Positions 15,658-23,573 of a stretch of 34,516 nucleotides of DNA are shown in pieces. This DNA is from Deltaproteobacteria bacterium (GTDB taxonomy: Bacteria; Desulfobacterota; Dissulfuribacteria; Dissulfuribacterales; JALVPX01). The number at the start of each line of letters is the position of its first letter. Position 1 is the stretch's first letter. The notes beneath the pieces are model-generated. The model was not told where the DNA came from. It saw only the letters and a program-made list of their open reading frames with translations, and searched no databases. The DNA lies in NCBI GenBank assembly GCA_027023445.1, contig JALVVK010000085.1:1-34516 (forward strand), given 5' to 3'. The translations under genes and the position numbers were made by a program.

Positions 15658-16296
15658 TCACGAATGTTTATGGGAAATACGCTTTGATAGTTTCTTGATA
15701 TCGTTATCCAGCGAACGGGCCCCTTTTTCCACCTCCTTGAATTGATCGAGTTTTATGGCGTGTACCAGGTCCGCCCATCGGATGGTGAGTTCATTGACGC
15801 GTCTTGTGAGTTCGGCATCTTCTTTTGGAATCATATTTTTCAGCTGATCGAGCCGTTTTTTCAGCCTTTCGGTGATCCTGCGTGCCTTGGCAATAGAATC
15901 TGCTCTGGCCTTCTCAGAGATCTCCCTTGCCCTGTTTGCCGCCTCAGCCGCTTTTCTGGCCAGAAATTCCGCCTTCAGATACGATTTTTGCCTGGCATAT
16001 TCCTTTGCCCTGCTGAGCATGTTCAGTGCCTCATTCCAGGCATCTGGCGCCAGCCTTTGTGCGCTTTGCCGTTCGGCCTGTTTTATTGAAGATATTGCCT
16101 CTTCGTATCTATGTCTCCAGCGGGCCAGTTGCTTTGCCCCCGGGCTCTTTTCTCTTATCCTGGCCAGCTCTTTTTTAATATCTTCCCTGAGACTTGTTGG
16201 AGAAGGAAGGGTGAAGCCTGTACAAAATGTCAATAAGGCGGCGGCTATTCCCGCCGCAAGTATCCGGAGCCGCATGCGGGATCCTTGATCTTTCAT
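15658..16296 (-). CDS. Exported coiled-coil protein (DUF4398-like)
   Basis: 212 residues. An N-terminal hydrophobic segment (residues 9-28, LRILAAGIAAALLTFCTGF) looks like a signal peptide or anchor; the Cys is preceded by Phe, so a standard lipobox is not met. The rest is almost entirely helical and charged: residues 85-135 (ALNMLSRAKEYARQKSYLKA, then AEFLARKAAEAANRAREISEK) resemble the DUF4398 helical repeat, followed by a long Lys/Glu/Arg coiled coil to the C-terminus. Start ATG 16296 has GAGAAG 5 bases before it, and the upstream M23 peptidase gene ends 7 bases away. Co-expression with a LytM-type peptidase suggests an envelope role, possibly an adaptor; this is inferred. Confidence 0.75.
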   Translation of the reverse strand: MKDQGSRMRLRILAAGIAAALLTFCTGFTLPSPTSLREDIKKELARIREKSPGAKQLARWRHRYEEAISSIKQAERQSAQRLAPDAWNEALNMLSRAKEYARQKSYLKAEFLARKAAEAANRAREISEKARADSIAKARRITERLKKRLDQLKNMIPKEDAELTRRVNELTIRWADLVHAIKLDQFKEVEKGARSLDNDIKKLSKRISHKHS

Positions 16297-16303
16297 TATC
16301 TTC

Positions 16304-17644
16304 TCACATGTTGGCCAGGATATGGGTCTGTATCCATCTCCCGTCCCACCATTCTTCCGGGTTGACGAAGACCCCGTTGACTAACATGCCGTAATGGAGA
16401 TGATCCCCGCCCGCAAGGCCTGTTTCCCCTGTCCTGCCTATGATCTGTCCCTTTGTTACCTGGTCTCCCTTGTTGACAAAAATGGCGCTCAGGTGCGAAT
16501 AGGTACTGAAGAGGCCCAGGCCATGGTCGATAATCACCGTGTTGCCGTAGATGCCAAGATAGTCGGCAAACACCACAATGCCGTTGTTGCCCGCGGGCAC
16601 CTTCGCGTGCCTGATTGAGGCAAGGTCAACACCCATGTGGTAGGTCGTGCCTATCTTCCTGCCCTTGTAGATATATGTGCGGTAGTCAGCAAAATTGGCC
16701 CTCTGGGCAGATCGCGGCAGACGCAAAAAACGGCCCTTCCATAACATTTTTTTGGATCCGTTTGAGCACAATTCCTTGAACTTTTTGTTGTCCTCTGCGC
16801 GCAGTTTGGTGTTGACCTGCAGGAAAACCTGTAGAAGGTTTCCCTTGAGATTGGCATATCTTAGCTTGAAATCCGGCATTTTTCGTTCAAGAAAGGTGTC
16901 GGTGATTCGTATGGTGTCAAAGACCTTCTTTTTATGCATGATCCTGAAGGGAACTGAGACCTGTCCTATATTCCCCGCGCTGTCAACCGCTTCTACTATA
17001 AATGTTTTGGGCCTGGGGTCATTGTACGGTATTGCCACCATGGCTACATATGACTGCTTTCCTCCCATCGGGTCCGGACAGGCCGGGAAAAAGATATTGT
17101 CTATGCGCACCCCTGTTTTTTCAGGAATTTCACTGACCTTGTACGAGACGAGACCTGAGCCCCCGACCGCAATGTTATGCGTAAGGCTTTTCAGCGCGAT
17201 TCTTGGGGGATTGGTATCAATACGCAGGGGAATGTTTAATATCTGTTGATTTCCCTTGAACCCTCTTCTGAGAGTGGAATCTGTTGCCACGATCCTGAGA
17301 GTGGCCTTTCCCTGTCCAAGTCCGAGGGACAGGGGTTTGATAATCCAGGATTCCCTGGTTTCCTTTACTCCGGATCCCATCCACCACCGTGTCGCCGGAT
17401 AGTTTTTTGAGGCCACGGGCACCTCCTTGTGTCCCTGGATGAGATAGACTGAAATGGATTTGATGCCGCTTCTGTTGTCTTTTGCCAGTACATTGAGCCT
17501 GTATTCCCGGCCAATCACCTTAGGTTCCGGGCTGATCTGAAGGGTCGGAGGCGTTCCTTCCATGAGGAAATAGGAGATAAAACAGACGCCGGCTATTACA
17601 GCCAGCGCCAGGATGGAGATAAGAAAACCGAATAATTTTTTCAT
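16304..17644 (-). CDS. M23 family (LytM-type) metallopeptidase with N-terminal Ig-like region
   Basis: 446 residues. A single N-terminal membrane helix (about residues 5-27) is followed by a beta-rich region (30-300) with Ig-like phrases (RLNVLAKDNRSGIKSISVYL, FIVEAVDSAGNIGQ), then a C-terminal M23 domain. Zinc ligands of the LytM family are visible: H336 and D340 in HMGVDLA, and H417 in DHLHYG; H384 (TYSHLS) and H415 fit the catalytic positions. It is therefore likely an active peptidoglycan endopeptidase facing the periplasm, or an activator-type relative. GGAGTT precedes ATG 17644. It sits between pth (32 bases upstream) and the coiled-coil gene (7 bases downstream). Confidence 0.9.
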   Translation of the reverse strand: MKKLFGFLISILALAVIAGVCFISYFLMEGTPPTLQISPEPKVIGREYRLNVLAKDNRSGIKSISVYLIQGHKEVPVASKNYPATRWWMGSGVKETRESWIIKPLSLGLGQGKATLRIVATDSTLRRGFKGNQQILNIPLRIDTNPPRIALKSLTHNIAVGGSGLVSYKVSEIPEKTGVRIDNIFFPACPDPMGGKQSYVAMVAIPYNDPRPKTFIVEAVDSAGNIGQVSVPFRIMHKKKVFDTIRITDTFLERKMPDFKLRYANLKGNLLQVFLQVNTKLRAEDNKKFKELCSNGSKKMLWKGRFLRLPRSAQRANFADYRTYIYKGRKIGTTYHMGVDLASIRHAKVPAGNNGIVVFADYLGIYGNTVIIDHGLGLFSTYSHLSAIFVNKGDQVTKGQIIGRTGETGLAGGDHLHYGMLVNGVFVNPEEWWDGRWIQTHILANM

Positions 17645-17676
17645 GACGTAAACTCCATGGCAGGCTTAAACCCGGA

Positions 17677-18258
17677 TTATGCTGTGCGCCCGTTAAACTC
17701 GTTCATCGCAGCATCTATGCCTTCTTTTAGATAACACTCAATGCCCCTGAGGCAAAGTGTTTCAACAGCTTTTTTGACAGGTATCTCAGAGGAAGAAAAT
17801 TTGGACAGCACATAACGGTCCACTGGCATAGGGCCCTGGGGCCGGTTGATTCCTATTTTCAATCGTGGAAAGTCACTGGAACCCAGGCTTTGGATAATGG
17901 ATCTGACGCCGTTGTGCCCACCGTGTCCACCTGAACGCATGAACCTGATCCGGCCCAGGGGAATATCAATATCGTCGTGGATAACTATCAGGGCTTCAAG
18001 ATGGGTTTTATAGAATCTGGCTACAGGAGCCACCGCGTCCCCGCTTCTGTTCATGTAGGTCAGGGGCTTGATGAGGACTACGTTGCGGCCATACATTGAA
18101 CCCGGCGCCGCGGCGTATGGGGCGGCGCCAGTCTTTGTCCTGAATGTAAGGTCGTGCTCAGACGCTATCAGGTCCACAACATCAAATCCGATGTTATGCC
18201 TGGTGCCTGCATACCTGTCCCCCGGGTTGCCCAGCCCCACTATCAATGTCTTAGACAA
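17677..18258 (-). CDS. pth: Peptidyl-tRNA hydrolase
   Basis: 193 residues. It releases tRNA from peptidyl-tRNA dropped by ribosomes. Catalytic and binding residues align with the E. coli enzyme: N11 (LGNPG), H21 (TRHNIGFD), N70 (PLTYMNRSG), D95 (HDDIDIPLG) and N116 (GHGGHNGVRS). The start is TTG 18258, supported by AGAGGA 5 bases upstream and by the usual short MxxxLIVGLGNPG beginning. The adjacent rplY-pth order, 77 bases apart, is widespread in proteobacteria. Confidence 0.96.
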   Translation of the reverse strand: MSKTLIVGLGNPGDRYAGTRHNIGFDVVDLIASEHDLTFRTKTGAAPYAAAPGSMYGRNVVLIKPLTYMNRSGDAVAPVARFYKTHLEALIVIHDDIDIPLGRIRFMRSGGHGGHNGVRSIIQSLGSSDFPRLKIGINRPQGPMPVDRYVLSKFSSSEIPVKKAVETLCLRGIECYLKEGIDAAMNEFNGRTA

Positions 18259-18335
18259 CAGTGTCCTCTGTCTGGTTTTGGCAAGGGAGCGAGATTAGTA
18301 CTTCAGCCTGCCGGTTCACATAAGGTGATATCGCA

Positions 18336-18980
18336 TCAGGCCTCTTCGGATTCAGGTTCCGGTCCGGCCTCTTCTCCTTCTTCACCTTCTTCGGCTTCTT
18401 CTTCTGCCTGTTTGGCCTCCGGACCCACAATGGTCAGCAGAGTGGTGTCCGGGTCGTTGAGGAAACGGACGCCCTCAGGCGGGGTGATATCTTTTACGTG
18501 CATTGCCTCGCCTATGCCGAGCTCAGTTACATCAATCTGAATTTCTTTTGGAATAGCCAGGGGCAGGCATGAAATTTCCAAGCCTCTCTGGATGATTTCA
18601 AGCACTCCGCCTTCCTCCACACCCTTTGCCTTGCCCGTGACCGCTATGGGTACGTTAACAGTGACCTCTTCATCCACATAGATCTTGTAGAAGTCAATGT
18701 GGCGTATTTCATCGTTGACAGGATGTCTCTGAAGTTCCTTGATCAGAGTCAGGTGTTTGCTTGTCTGACCATTGTCGCGGAGGTTGAGGGAAAAAAGAAG
18801 CTGTTCCCCTTTTGCCGCAATCAGCAGTTTATTTAATTCATGCCGGTTAACGAAAATGGAAATCGTGTCGGTTTTCGGACCATATAAAACTCCCGGAACC
18901 TGGCCGTCTTTTCTGAGTTTTCTCGCAACTCCCTTGCCGGAGTCGGTTCTTATCTGGGCATCTATTTCAACCTGTTTCAT
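18336..18980 (-). CDS. rplY: 50S ribosomal protein L25/Ctc
   Basis: 214 residues, the long Ctc form: an N-terminal 5S-rRNA-binding domain (VARKLRKDGQVPGVLYGP, ELQRHPVNDEIRHIDFYKI) plus the C-terminal TL5 domain (EVTVNVPIAVTGKAKGVEEG, CLPLAIPKEIQIDVTELGIG). It ends in a strongly acidic tail of about 25 residues (EEEAEEGEEGEEAG), common in this group. It follows prs in the same operon, 48 bases away. Confidence 0.96.
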   Translation of the reverse strand: MKQVEIDAQIRTDSGKGVARKLRKDGQVPGVLYGPKTDTISIFVNRHELNKLLIAAKGEQLLFSLNLRDNGQTSKHLTLIKELQRHPVNDEIRHIDFYKIYVDEEVTVNVPIAVTGKAKGVEEGGVLEIIQRGLEISCLPLAIPKEIQIDVTELGIGEAMHVKDITPPEGVRFLNDPDTTLLTIVGPEAKQAEEEAEEGEEGEEAGPEPESEEA

Positions 18981-19028
18981 TAATCAAACTCCCTAACATT
19001 ATTGTTGTAAAAAAAGAGGTAAATATCT

Positions 19029-19973
19029 TTAAACAAATAAGGAACTTACAGAATCATCATTATGGATGCGGCTTATTGCCTCCCCAAGCAGATCAGCGAC
19101 AGACAGGACCTTTATCTTATCCACCTTCTGCGCTTCCTCGGATAAAGGTATGGTGTTTGCCACAACAAGGGACTTCAGTACCGACTCCCTGACCCGTTCA
19201 ACCGCCGGGCCTGAGAGGACCGGATGGGTGGCGCAGCCGTGGACCTCCACAGCTCCGTGTTCCTTGAGTGCCCTGGCAGCATGACATAATGTGCCCGCCG
19301 TGTCCACCATGTCGTCCAGGATTACAGCGGTTTTCCCCTTGACATCGCCTATGATATTCATCACCTGGGATTCATTCGGGCGTTCCCTGCGCTTGTCAAT
19401 GATGGCAAGTCCTGCGCCCAGACGTTTGGCAAAGGCCCTGGTCCTTTCCACGCCTCCCGCGTCCGGTGACACCATGACCACATCCCCGTTTATGTGTTTT
19501 TTAAGGTATTTCAGCAGCACGGGGGCCGCGAAGAGGTGATCCACCGGTATGCTGAAAAAGCCCTGGATCTGCCCGGCATGAAGATCCATTGCAAGCAAAC
19601 GGCGTGCTCCTACCGTGGTGATTATGTCAGCAACCAGCTTGGCGCTGATCGGTACCCTCGGAGCGGCCTTCCTGTCCTGCCTGGCATATCCATAGTAGGG
19701 CAGGACAGCTGTTATGCGTCTTGAGGACGCCCTTCTCAGGGCATCCACCATGATAAGCAGTTCCATGAGATTATGGTTGACCGGCGGGCATGTGGGCTGT
19801 ATGACAAAGACATCCGCTCCACGGACATTTTCGCCTATTTCGACAAATATTTCTCCGTCGCTGAAGGTACGTACGGATGCCCTGCCCAGGGGTTGATCCA
19901 GATAATCACATATGGCCTCGGCCAGGGCCGGGTTTGCATTTCCTGTAAAGATTTTAATGGTATCTAATGGCAT
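19029..19973 (-). CDS. prs: Ribose-phosphate pyrophosphokinase
   Basis: 314 residues. It makes PRPP from ribose 5-phosphate and ATP for nucleotide, His and Trp synthesis. Motifs: [19 protein letters not shown] (about 38-56), catalytic-loop and ATP residues in [17 protein letters not shown], metal-binding [11 protein letters not shown] (about 129-139), and the PRPP loop [12 protein letters not shown] (about 217-228). Full length compared with the usual 310-320. ATG 19973 is 24 bases downstream of tRNA-Gln, in the order ispE, tRNA-Gln, prs, rplY, pth also seen in Pseudomonas. Confidence 0.97.
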   Translation of the reverse strand: MPLDTIKIFTGNANPALAEAICDYLDQPLGRASVRTFSDGEIFVEIGENVRGADVFVIQPTCPPVNHNLMELLIMVDALRRASSRRITAVLPYYGYARQDRKAAPRVPISAKLVADIITTVGARRLLAMDLHAGQIQGFFSIPVDHLFAAPVLLKYLKKHINGDVVMVSPDAGGVERTRAFAKRLGAGLAIIDKRRERPNESQVMNIIGDVKGKTAVILDDMVDTAGTLCHAARALKEHGAVEVHGCATHPVLSGPAVERVRESVLKSLVVANTIPLSEEAQKVDKIKVLSVADLLGEAISRIHNDDSVSSLFV

Positions 19974-19997
19974 TTAAACTGTTCCGCTCCTTAAACC

Positions 19998-20072
19998 TGG
20001 CTGGGGTGGGAGGATTCGAACCTCCGAATGCGGGTTCCAAAGACCCGTGTCTTACCACTTGACGACACCCCA
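19998..20072 (-). tRNA. tRNA-Gln (UUG)
   Basis: The minus strand folds as a full cloverleaf: acceptor TGGGGTG/CACCCCA, anticodon stem CGGGT/ACCCG with loop CTTTGGA giving anticodon TTG (20038-20040), and T-arm GGAGG-TTCGAAT-CCTCC. The discriminator base G and the CCA end (19998-20000) are encoded. It lies 8 bases after the ispE stop and 24 before prs, so it is presumably processed from the operon transcript. Confidence 0.97.
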
Positions 20073-20080
20073 ACCGTTTT

Positions 20081-20935
20081 TTATTCAAAACCCCTGACCA
20101 CGAATTCAGAAAAAGGCCTTCTTGCGCCTTTCTGCCTGGTCATGGCGTTACTTGCGCGGATGGCAGCCTGCCTGTTATTAAAAACGCCGAATACGGTTGA
20201 ACCACTGCCTGACATGAGAGCCGTCTCCGCGCCAAGATCCAACAGAGCATTTTTTATTTCCAGGATCTCTGGATACCGGGGAATCACTGCCTTTTCAAGG
20301 TCATTCATCCACATCGCGGTCTCGTGGCCGTGACCAGCGCTAAAAATAGTTTTGTGACACGGGGTTGTCAACTCCAAATTGCTGTAGGCCCAGGCGGTTT
20401 TTATGGCAAAACCGGGCCATATCAGCAGGAACCAGGACGATGTGCCTGCGTGTGGCTCAAGGATTTCTCCTACTCCCCTGCCAATGGCGGCAGGGGCATC
20501 CAGGATAAAAAAAGGTACATCAGCGCCAAGCCCGAGGCCAAGCTTCATAAGCTCATCCCCGGAAAGGGGATTTGAGGCAAGATCGTTCAGACAGGTTATT
20601 ACCGCCGCCGCGTCTGAGCTGCCCCCGCCTAATCCGGCTCCCGTGGGGATGTTTTTATGCAGGCGCAACTTTACATCAAGGTCCAGGCCGGTTTTTCCCA
20701 GGAAGGCCCTGGCTGCCTTGCAGGCAAGGTTGTCAGGGCCGTGCGGGACCGGTATGCCCGTGCATTCCAGTTGAACCTGCCCCGTGCCTTTCCCGGTTTC
20801 AACCTGGAGCTTGTCAAAAAGCGTTATTTTCTGGAACAGCGTGTGGAGCTCATGGTATCCGTCAGGGCGTCTGCATATCACCCTCAGGAAAAGATTCAAC
20901 TTCGCAGGGGCCTTTACCGGGACGGAACTATTCAA
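20081..20935 (-). CDS. ispE: 4-(cytidine-5'-diphospho)-2-C-methyl-D-erythritol kinase
   Basis: 284 residues, GHMP kinase family; phosphorylates CDP-methylerythritol in the non-mevalonate isoprenoid pathway. Motifs: KAPAKLNLFLRVICRRPDGYHEL near the start, the ATP loop PTGAGLGGGSSDAAAVI (about 94-110) and the C-terminal LMSGSGSTVFGVF. The start is TTG 20935, 4 bases before the DUF1844 stop, suggesting translational coupling. CTP made by pyrG feeds the step before this one in the same pathway. Confidence 0.95.
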   Translation of the reverse strand: MNSSVPVKAPAKLNLFLRVICRRPDGYHELHTLFQKITLFDKLQVETGKGTGQVQLECTGIPVPHGPDNLACKAARAFLGKTGLDLDVKLRLHKNIPTGAGLGGGSSDAAAVITCLNDLASNPLSGDELMKLGLGLGADVPFFILDAPAAIGRGVGEILEPHAGTSSWFLLIWPGFAIKTAWAYSNLELTTPCHKTIFSAGHGHETAMWMNDLEKAVIPRYPEILEIKNALLDLGAETALMSGSGSTVFGVFNNRQAAIRASNAMTRQKGARRPFSEFVVRGFE

Positions 20936-20939
20936 TGTC

Positions 20940-21212
20940 TTACTTGCCTGACGCCTTTACATATTTCAGCCGAAGATCAAATATAATGTGTTCCAGCAGG
21001 GATTTTTCGTCATCCGTGAGGTTCCCTCTGGTCTTTTCCTGAAGCATGGCCAGGGTGTCTATGGCGTGCTGTGCCATGGTCAGATCCTTTTTCTTTTCTC
21101 CGCTTTCAGGTGAATTCATCTCTCCCAGATGAACAAGGGCAGATGTGTTGATGGAAAGGACAAGGGTGGCAAAGGTGACTTCCGGAAGAGGTATCCCGCG
21201 TTTTTTATCCAT
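20940..21212 (-). CDS. DUF1844 domain protein
   Basis: 90 residues from ATG 21212 (MDKKRGIPLPEVTFATLVLS). AGGAG lies 8 bases upstream; an in-frame TTG two codons earlier is too close to that site. The conserved DUF1844 pattern is present: PEVTFATLVLSINTSALVHLG, then MAQHAIDTLAMLQEKTRGNL and the ending DLRLKYV. The family is small, common in deltaproteobacteria and without an assigned biochemical function. Its gene precedes ispE in an apparently translationally coupled unit. Confidence 0.85.
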   Translation of the reverse strand: MDKKRGIPLPEVTFATLVLSINTSALVHLGEMNSPESGEKKKDLTMAQHAIDTLAMLQEKTRGNLTDDEKSLLEHIIFDLRLKYVKASGK

Positions 21213-21237
21213 GATCAAGCTCCTGTATTGTCAGAAT

Positions 21238-21321
21238 TTAATGCCGGAGATTTTTCTGCTCCCGTACCTGACAATAATCCTGGATCACGCGGCTGCCAAG
21301 TTTGTTTGCCCTTTTAGCCAT
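21238..21321 (-). CDS. Possible 27-residue leader or small protein
   Basis: Frame from ATG 21321 to TAA 21238, reading MAKRANKLGSRVIQDYC and ending VREQKNLRH. GGCGGG lies 3 bases before the ATG, closer than usual. It is basic and directly precedes DUF1844 with 25 bases between. No family recognised; it could be a chance frame in a leader. Confidence 0.25.
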   Translation of the reverse strand: MAKRANKLGSRVIQDYCQVREQKNLRH

Positions 21322-21382
21322 GGACCCGCCATAGACAATTTGGCGGCCATCGTCAGGGCTGCCAGATAGCCCAGGGCAAGAA

Positions 21383-21511
21383 AATGCTAAATGATAAATG
21401 ACGAATTGTAAATTGTGGCAAACAAATTTTTGTTAGATTCAAAAAGATACAACAACCTGGTACCTTAATTTATCATTACAGAATTTACCATTTAACATTG
21501 TATTTTCACGG
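21383..21511. repeat. Palindromic intergenic element, second copy of the long arm
   Basis: The left arm 21383-21399 (AATGCTAAATGATAAAT) pairs with the right arm 21483-21499 (ATTTACCATTTAACATT) with two mismatches, 83 bases apart. This copy has no CATG hairpin after it. The right end 21483-21511 is a perfect 29-base reverse complement of 15470-15498. It occupies much of the 370-base gap between the divergent DUF1844 and paaK-like genes; nothing else was recognised there besides the small frame and the weak promoter. Confidence 0.75.
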
Positions 21512-21514
21512 GGG

Positions 21515-21543
21515 TTGACATGCATATCCCTGTGCCGTAAATC
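21515..21543 (+). promoter_or_regulatory. Weak sigma-70 promoter candidate for paaK
   Basis: TTGACA (21515-21520), 17 bases, then TAAATC (21538-21543). The -35 is perfect but the -10 matches only 3 of 6 positions. It lies 48 bases before the paaK-like start and directly after the palindromic repeat. Confidence 0.3.
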
Positions 21544-21591
21544 CTTTTCATGGCTCATGAGTTATATTAACCGGTAAGGGGGAACTTCTGT

Positions 21592-22902
21592 ATGTGGAAT
21601 TCCATAGAAGGCGCGTTCAGGGAGGAGCTGGAGGCCCTTCAATCCAGGAGGCTGAGGCAGACCGTTGAGAGGGTCTATCATCTTGTGCCGTTTTACAGGG
21701 AAAAGCTGGATGCCCTGGGTATTAAACCCCGGGATATCAGGTCCGTTAAAGATCTTTCCCGCCTGCCCTTCACCTTGAAGCAGGATCTAAGGGATCATTA
21801 TCCCTTCGGGCTTTTTGCCGTTCCCATGGAGCAGGTGATCCGTATTCATTCATCGTCCGGCACTACCGGCAAGCCCACGGTGGTGGGATACACCGAGCAT
21901 GACTTGAAGGTGTGGAACGAGGTCATGGCAAGAACAATGTCCATGGGCAACGTGGGACCGGGCGATGTTGTGCATAACGCCTATGGCTACGGCCTTTTTA
22001 CCGGAGGCCTTGGTTTCCATTATGGCGGAGAGGCGGTTGGCGCCTCGGTGGTTCCATCCAGTGGAGGTTTTACAAAACGCCAGCTTCTGCTTATGAAGGA
22101 TTTCGGCGCTACGGCGCTGTGCTGTACCCCTTCTTTTGCCCTTCATCTTTCCGAGGTGGCCAGGGAAGAAGGGTATGATCTTCACAACGATTTCAAGCTC
22201 AAGGCCGGCTTCTTCGGCGCAGAACCCGCGTCTGAAGGGCTCAGGCAGGCCCTTAGGGATGCCTGGAACATACAGTACGTAGAGGCCTACGGGTTGAGTG
22301 AAATTATCGGGCCGGGGGTCGCGGCTACCTGTCCAGAGGGCAGGCTTCATGTCTTTGAGGATCATTTTATTCCGGAGATCATTGATCCTGAAACAGGGGA
22401 GGTGCTTTCGGACGGCGAGGAGGGTGAACTGGTGATTACAACAGTTACGAAACAGGCCCTTCCTCTTCTTCGTTACCGCACCAAGGACATTACCAGGCTT
22501 TACCGAGAGCCCTGCGCCTGTGGAAGGACCCTGGTGGGCATGGATTCCATAAAGGGACGCAGTGACGACATGCTTATTGTAAATGGCGTGAACGTGTTTC
22601 CGTCCCAGGTAGAGCATGTTCTTACCAAGGTGGAGGGCACTACTCCCAATTATGTTATTGTGGTAGACAAAAAGGGAGTGCTGGATAAGCTTGAGGTCTG
22701 GGTTGAGATGGACGAGAGCACGTTTGCCGATGGCATAGGCGCTCTGGAGACCTTGAAGCGAAGGCTTGAAACAGAGATGCTTAATGACCTTTATATAAAC
22801 GTGAGGGTAAAACTGGTGGAGCCCAGGACCCTTGAGAGAAGCATGGGCAAGGCAAAGCGGATCATGGACAGGCGTGAGAGCGAGAGCCTGGAACGGTCAT
22901 GA
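21592..22902 (+). CDS. Phenylacetate-CoA ligase family protein (PaaK-like)
   Basis: 436 residues, adenylate-forming family. The phosphate loop [13 protein letters not shown] spans residues 86-98; [16 protein letters not shown] (about 235-250) and the [17 protein letters not shown] / [20 protein letters not shown] hinge region (about 300-345) are those of PaaK. It activates an aryl acid such as phenylacetate to its CoA thioester via an acyl-adenylate. ATG 21592 has AAGGGGGAA upstream. The next gene encodes a tandem ACT protein. This pairing is common in anaerobic deltaproteobacteria and archaea, often with indolepyruvate oxidoreductase genes, which are not seen here. Substrate is not determined by sequence. 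Confidence 0.88.
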   Translation: MWNSIEGAFREELEALQSRRLRQTVERVYHLVPFYREKLDALGIKPRDIRSVKDLSRLPFTLKQDLRDHYPFGLFAVPMEQVIRIHSSSGTTGKPTVVGYTEHDLKVWNEVMARTMSMGNVGPGDVVHNAYGYGLFTGGLGFHYGGEAVGASVVPSSGGFTKRQLLLMKDFGATALCCTPSFALHLSEVAREEGYDLHNDFKLKAGFFGAEPASEGLRQALRDAWNIQYVEAYGLSEIIGPGVAATCPEGRLHVFEDHFIPEIIDPETGEVLSDGEEGELVITTVTKQALPLLRYRTKDITRLYREPCACGRTLVGMDSIKGRSDDMLIVNGVNVFPSQVEHVLTKVEGTTPNYVIVVDKKGVLDKLEVWVEMDESTFADGIGALETLKRRLETEMLNDLYINVRVKLVEPRTLERSMGKAKRIMDRRESESLERS

Positions 22903-22939
22903 TTTTTTTTGCCGTTCACCATGTATCATTCAACATTTT

Positions 22940-22972
22940 CATGCGTTGGGGTGCGAAGCGCCACTCAGCATG
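22940..22972 (+). repeat. CATG-bounded hairpin repeat, copy 3
   Basis: 33 bases with outer CATGC/GCATG and inner GGTGCGAAGCGCC (GGTGC pairs with GCGCC through one G-T wobble). Lies in the 131-base gap between the paaK-like and ACT genes, same orientation as the other copies. Confidence 0.8.
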
Positions 22973-23033
22973 AAGGTTTGGTTCAGGGTAAACATATTAC
23001 CGGCAGTGATAGTGGTGACAAAGGATCTTAGAT

Positions 23034-23477
23034 ATGAGAAATAAGTACGCAGTAAAGCAATTATCCGTATTCCTGGAGAACCGTAAGGGAAGGTTACTTG
23101 AGGTAACGGAAACCCTAAAAAATGCGGGAGTCAATATCCGGGCGCTGGCCATGGCCGAATCAGCGGAATTCGGTATCCTGAGACTGGTGGTCAATAATCC
23201 TGAAAAGGCTAAGAACGCCCTTTCAACAGGGGGGTTTACCGTAAAGGAGCAGGATGTTTTTGCCGTTGAGGTGGAGGACAGGCCAGGGAGTTTCTTTCAG
23301 GTGGTCAAGGCCCTGGCGCACTCAGATATCAATATTGACTATACATATGCCTTTGTTGGGAATTCCAACAGGGCGGTGCTGATATTCAAGGTGCCTGACG
23401 AGATGCTTAACAGGGCGCTTGAGTCTCTGGACAGGAGCGGCATAGGGCTTGTTGAACCCTTGTTTTTCTACGATTAA
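23034..23477 (+). CDS. Tandem ACT-domain protein
   Basis: 147 residues made of two ACT domains: residues 7-70 (QLSVFLENRKGRLLEVTETL, then NVNIRALA-type strand IRALAMAESAEFGILRLVV) and 75-140 (DVFAVEVEDRPGSFFQVVKA, INIDYTYAFV). ACT domains bind amino acids for allosteric control; there is no attached enzyme, so this is probably a free regulatory subunit. It follows the paaK-like gene and is bracketed by two same-orientation copies of the CATG hairpin (22940 and 23580). Function of the free form is unknown. Confidence 0.87.
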   Translation: MRNKYAVKQLSVFLENRKGRLLEVTETLKNAGVNIRALAMAESAEFGILRLVVNNPEKAKNALSTGGFTVKEQDVFAVEVEDRPGSFFQVVKALAHSDINIDYTYAFVGNSNRAVLIFKVPDEMLNRALESLDRSGIGLVEPLFFYD

Positions 23478-23496
23478 TGGGTAGTTGGTTGTTTTC

Positions 23497-23519
23497 ATGA
23501 TTTACCGTGAAAGTAGCTC
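23497..23519 (-). repeat. 23-base dispersed repeat, copy 2 (inverted)
   Basis: Reverse complement of 10811-10833 with one mismatch in 23. It directly abuts and partly overlaps the nested hairpin at 23516-23572. Confidence 0.75.
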
Positions 23520-23572
23520 ATGGTTTAAGAAACAAGGTGATTTTTTGTGACTATCACCTATGAGCCATGAGC
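23516..23572. repeat. Nested double hairpin between the ACT gene and pyrG
   Basis: Outer arms GCTCATGG (23516-23523) and CCATGAGC (23565-23572), perfect. Inner arms AGGTGAT (23535-23541) and ATCACCT (23553-23559), perfect, with a T-rich loop. The T-run is inside the loop, not after the stem, so a standard terminator is unlikely. Confidence 0.75.
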
Positions 23573-23573
23573 C

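Noticed and set aside
16218-16240. Lipoprotein signal in the coiled-coil protein
   Set aside because: The Cys is preceded by Phe (LTFC), not a small residue as a lipobox requires.
21850-22617. 255-codon minus-strand frame opposite the paaK-like gene
   Set aside because: Shadow of the ligase gene; no signal for independent expression.
22891-22917. Terminator after the paaK-like gene
   Set aside because: GAACGG/CCGTTC arms exist, but the T-run is in the loop, not after the stem.
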